The notes under the pieces are model-generated. The model saw only the letters and a program-made list of their open reading frames with translations. It had not been told where the DNA came from and did no database searches. This document shows positions 61,851-64,000 of a stretch of DNA of 64,000 nucleotides, piece after piece (positions within the stretch are counted from its first letter, which is position 1; each line of letters opens with the position of its first letter). The stretch is from Synchiropus splendidus (Eukaryota; Chordata; Actinopteri; Syngnathiformes; Callionymidae): assembly GCF_027744825.2 (NCBI RefSeq), contig NC_071334.1, positions 2,690,937 through 2,754,936 of the forward strand, given 5' to 3'. The position numbers and the translations under genes were made by a program.

Positions 61851-62462
61851 TTTGCAATTAATTTGTTATCCTCAGACCCAGTAGGTGAAAATAAATCTAA
61901 AAATTATTGTCTTTCTCTCCCCTCTGCAGTTTAGAAAATACTGTATGTGAGGCTTTTTTTCTCCATTTATTTTCCAGAAGTTGATGTGATGATTTATTCA
62001 TTTATTAATTTATTTATTTTTATTGTATTGTATCCCAATGGAGCATGCACTGTCATCCCACATTTAAGTAATTATTAGACATACCAGATGTGTTTCATAG
62101 TGCAGTTTGAGATTGGATTTTTACACTTCAGATATCAAAGATACATACAGTATCTGAAGAGTTGAAAGTGCAAGATAAAATCATTTGACTGCAGATGTTG
62201 ACACGTTGTAGATAGAGCGATGAAGATTTGTTAATGGTTAAGTGAAGTGATAGTGAAGTGACCTCACGGCCAAGTTATTAGTTCCAAGTCATCATTAATA
62301 TTCAATGTGCCAAGGGTCAGGTAGTGAAGCTGTTTTACTGAGGGTGTGCCTTTGAGCAAATTCCCTTATCTGAATAAAGGAACTGGTCTTCACTGCAGAA
62401 AATAACTGGAGACTGCAGTCTGGTGATCACGGATAGAAGGTAAGAGTTGCTGGTTTTCACAT

Positions 62463-62490
62463 ATGATTATGATTATGATTATGATAATGA
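62463..62490. repeat. Short (ATTATG)n repeat
   Basis: About four units of a hexamer. Confidence 0.8.
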
Positions 62491-62589
62491 CTACAGTCAT
62501 TGTTATAACATTGATTACCATGTCATTAAAAGAACTAAAGTAAATTGTTGATTACATTGAAGTATAATAACAGAATGAGAAATAACTGT

Positions 62590-62692
62590 GACGTGTCGTA
62601 CTCAGGGACACAAAAACGCCAGGCACTAGATCAACTCCGCAACCTCTCACTCACAGACTGAGCATTCTACCATCTAAGCTGTGCCGCCCATA
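62590..62692 (-). repeat. tRNA-derived SINE-like fragment
   Basis: On the minus strand GGCGGCACAGCTTAGATGGT, then agaatgctcagtctgtgagt, resembles a tRNA-derived head with an A-box-like element (CTTAGATGGTAGAATGC). A weak B-box-like segment (GGTTGCGGAGTTGATCT) follows. It does not fold as a good tRNA, so I call it SINE-like, not a tRNA gene. Confidence 0.45.
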
Positions 62693-64000
62693 TAATATTA
62701 ATAACTATTGTTATAATAATTTATAGTTATTTAATTATCATGTATTTTGTCACTTTCCACTCAGGAGGACAATCTATAGTTTACACATTATTCCCACCAA
62801 GTTGGCTTTACTACCACGATACACCCACTGTGAACCAACCATTGTGCAATGTCGCAATCCTCGTGAACTTGGGAATCAAGCTGGTCTAAAAAAAGGGGAA
62901 TTTGGCCAGAGGTCTTTAATTTTCAAATATGGAGTTTTGAATACAAAACAATGTATTTAAATGCTTTCTCCAAACCTATGTCAGTCACAATGAGTTCATC
63001 TATTTTAAAGGCACGTTGAGTAGAAAATTGTAGTCATGATGAAAAACAAAGATTGTGTTTGTTCTGGAATGTCCTCCTTCTTGTGGTTGCCATTGAGGCT
63101 TGAAAGAATTGTATGTTGAGGCACTTGATATCAACAAACTTGTAACAACTTCACTAACTGAATGCCTCTTTAGTGCAACTTGCTTTTAAGCCACCATAGA
63201 TTGAGGTTGGTGAAATGAAGAATATGTTTCTTTTACATGTAAAACAGTTATCATTTTCTCACCTTGATCACCTCAACACCATGCTGTGTGTAGTCTACCA
63301 ATGCCTTGTTCTCCTTTGTTTCTATCTCTGCCCATGCAACACTGGTGCATACTCAGGAATGCCTTCCCATCCTATTTGCCTGAAGATGCACGTTTTGGGA
63401 CACCATGTGCATAAGAAAGAAATGGTGTGTCAGAATGATTGCGCACAGGAAGGTCTGTTGGAGCGTGCACATCATGGCTCCGGTGATCTTGGTATCTTGG
63501 TTGCTTGAGGTTTCTGCATTCAGGTTACAACAGTTTGAAGGATTTGTGAGCGGTGGGGACGCATCTCACCCGGTCCATCATAATCTCATGCCTGTGAATA
63601 TGCACTATTATTATCAACAGTAGTTGAGTTGTGGTCATTTTTTTCACCAAAAAAAAGTGAAGAGGTCTATGTTCCTGTTAAAGTATTAAAGTGCCCCATT
63701 TTTCCTTGAGGTCTCTGTATATCTACAAATTTCAGTTAGATATTTCAATGACAACAACAATAATGATGATCACTCAAAATCTACCAGAGTACCAACTACT
63801 GGTACTGGTAATGTGATGTCCACATTGTGGTTATCAGGTGATTGGAAAGTACAGTGATAACTTGTATTACCGTCTTCTACTTTATATACTGCATGCCCTC
63901 GGTGAGTTGATCCTGCACGTCAGACTAGAAGGTTTATAATCTCAAAAACATATTTTGCAGACATATATTAAACATTATATATCATATACAGTGCCTATCA
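62693..64000. other. No gene recognised
   Basis: The plus-strand frame 63215-63508 (97 codons) has no recognised motif. Sequence ends at the window edge. Confidence 0.4.

Noticed and set aside
62590..62692. A tRNA gene on the minus strand
   Set aside because: The A-box-like element is present but the B box is poor and the arms do not pair as a cloverleaf; a SINE-type head is more likely.

Overview
The window is vertebrate nuclear DNA, most likely from a ray-finned (teleost) fish. It has large intron-containing genes, long (CA)n and (TA)n microsatellites, and a dense mix of fish-type transposons (DIRS, BEL/Pao, Ty3/gypsy, Tc1/mariner, several non-LTR LINE families). There are no bacterial-style operons, ribosome binding sites or CRISPR arrays.

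The only clear host gene family is a minus-strand tandem array of very-large-inducible GTPase genes (GVIN/VLIG/URGCP family, interferon-inducible GTPases of innate immunity in vertebrates). Copy A (1-3911, cut by the left edge), copy B (15361-19890) and copy C (40444-45026) each consist mainly of one giant coding exon. A decayed scrap of a fourth copy lies at 21297-21560. Copy A is open through all visible codons but has lost about 202 codons in frame. Its tiny first coding exon (5925-5958) joins in the correct phase. Copy B is a pseudogene: the P-loop is deleted, and it carries frameshifts and a nonsense codon. Copy C is open for almost its whole length but has two adjacent in-frame stop codons. 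The copies are near-identical over long stretches, with local divergent patches, which suggests gene conversion plus local diversification.

Between A and B (about 5.8-13 kb) the promoter/first-exon region of copy A is tandemly duplicated. One unit received a 1390-bp solo LTR after the duplication, and the other unit preserves the empty site. The distal ends of both units carry DIRS-like terminal sequence. From 13.0 to 14.5 kb there is a gypsy integrase remnant and an unidentified GC-rich segment.

Between B and C (20-40 kb) lie a gypsy gag/protease remnant, a Tc1-like deletion derivative with about 90-bp inverted ends, and an internally deleted BEL/Pao element with 5-bp target duplications. 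The BEL element encloses two correctly phased, spliceable exons of an unidentified coiled-coil host gene. A decayed DIRS retrotransposon with RNase H and tyrosine recombinase follows.

Beyond C (45-64 kb) there are a Tc1-like element, LINE endonuclease and reverse-transcriptase fragments, a gypsy RT/RNase H fragment, microsatellites, perfect palindromes and further interspersed repeats. I see no other host gene there. No wholly new defence system is evident. The most interesting signals are the diversity and erosion of the GTPase array, its duplicated first exon, and the exon capture inside the BEL element. Statements on homology rest on recognition of motifs in translated sequence; no database search was run.
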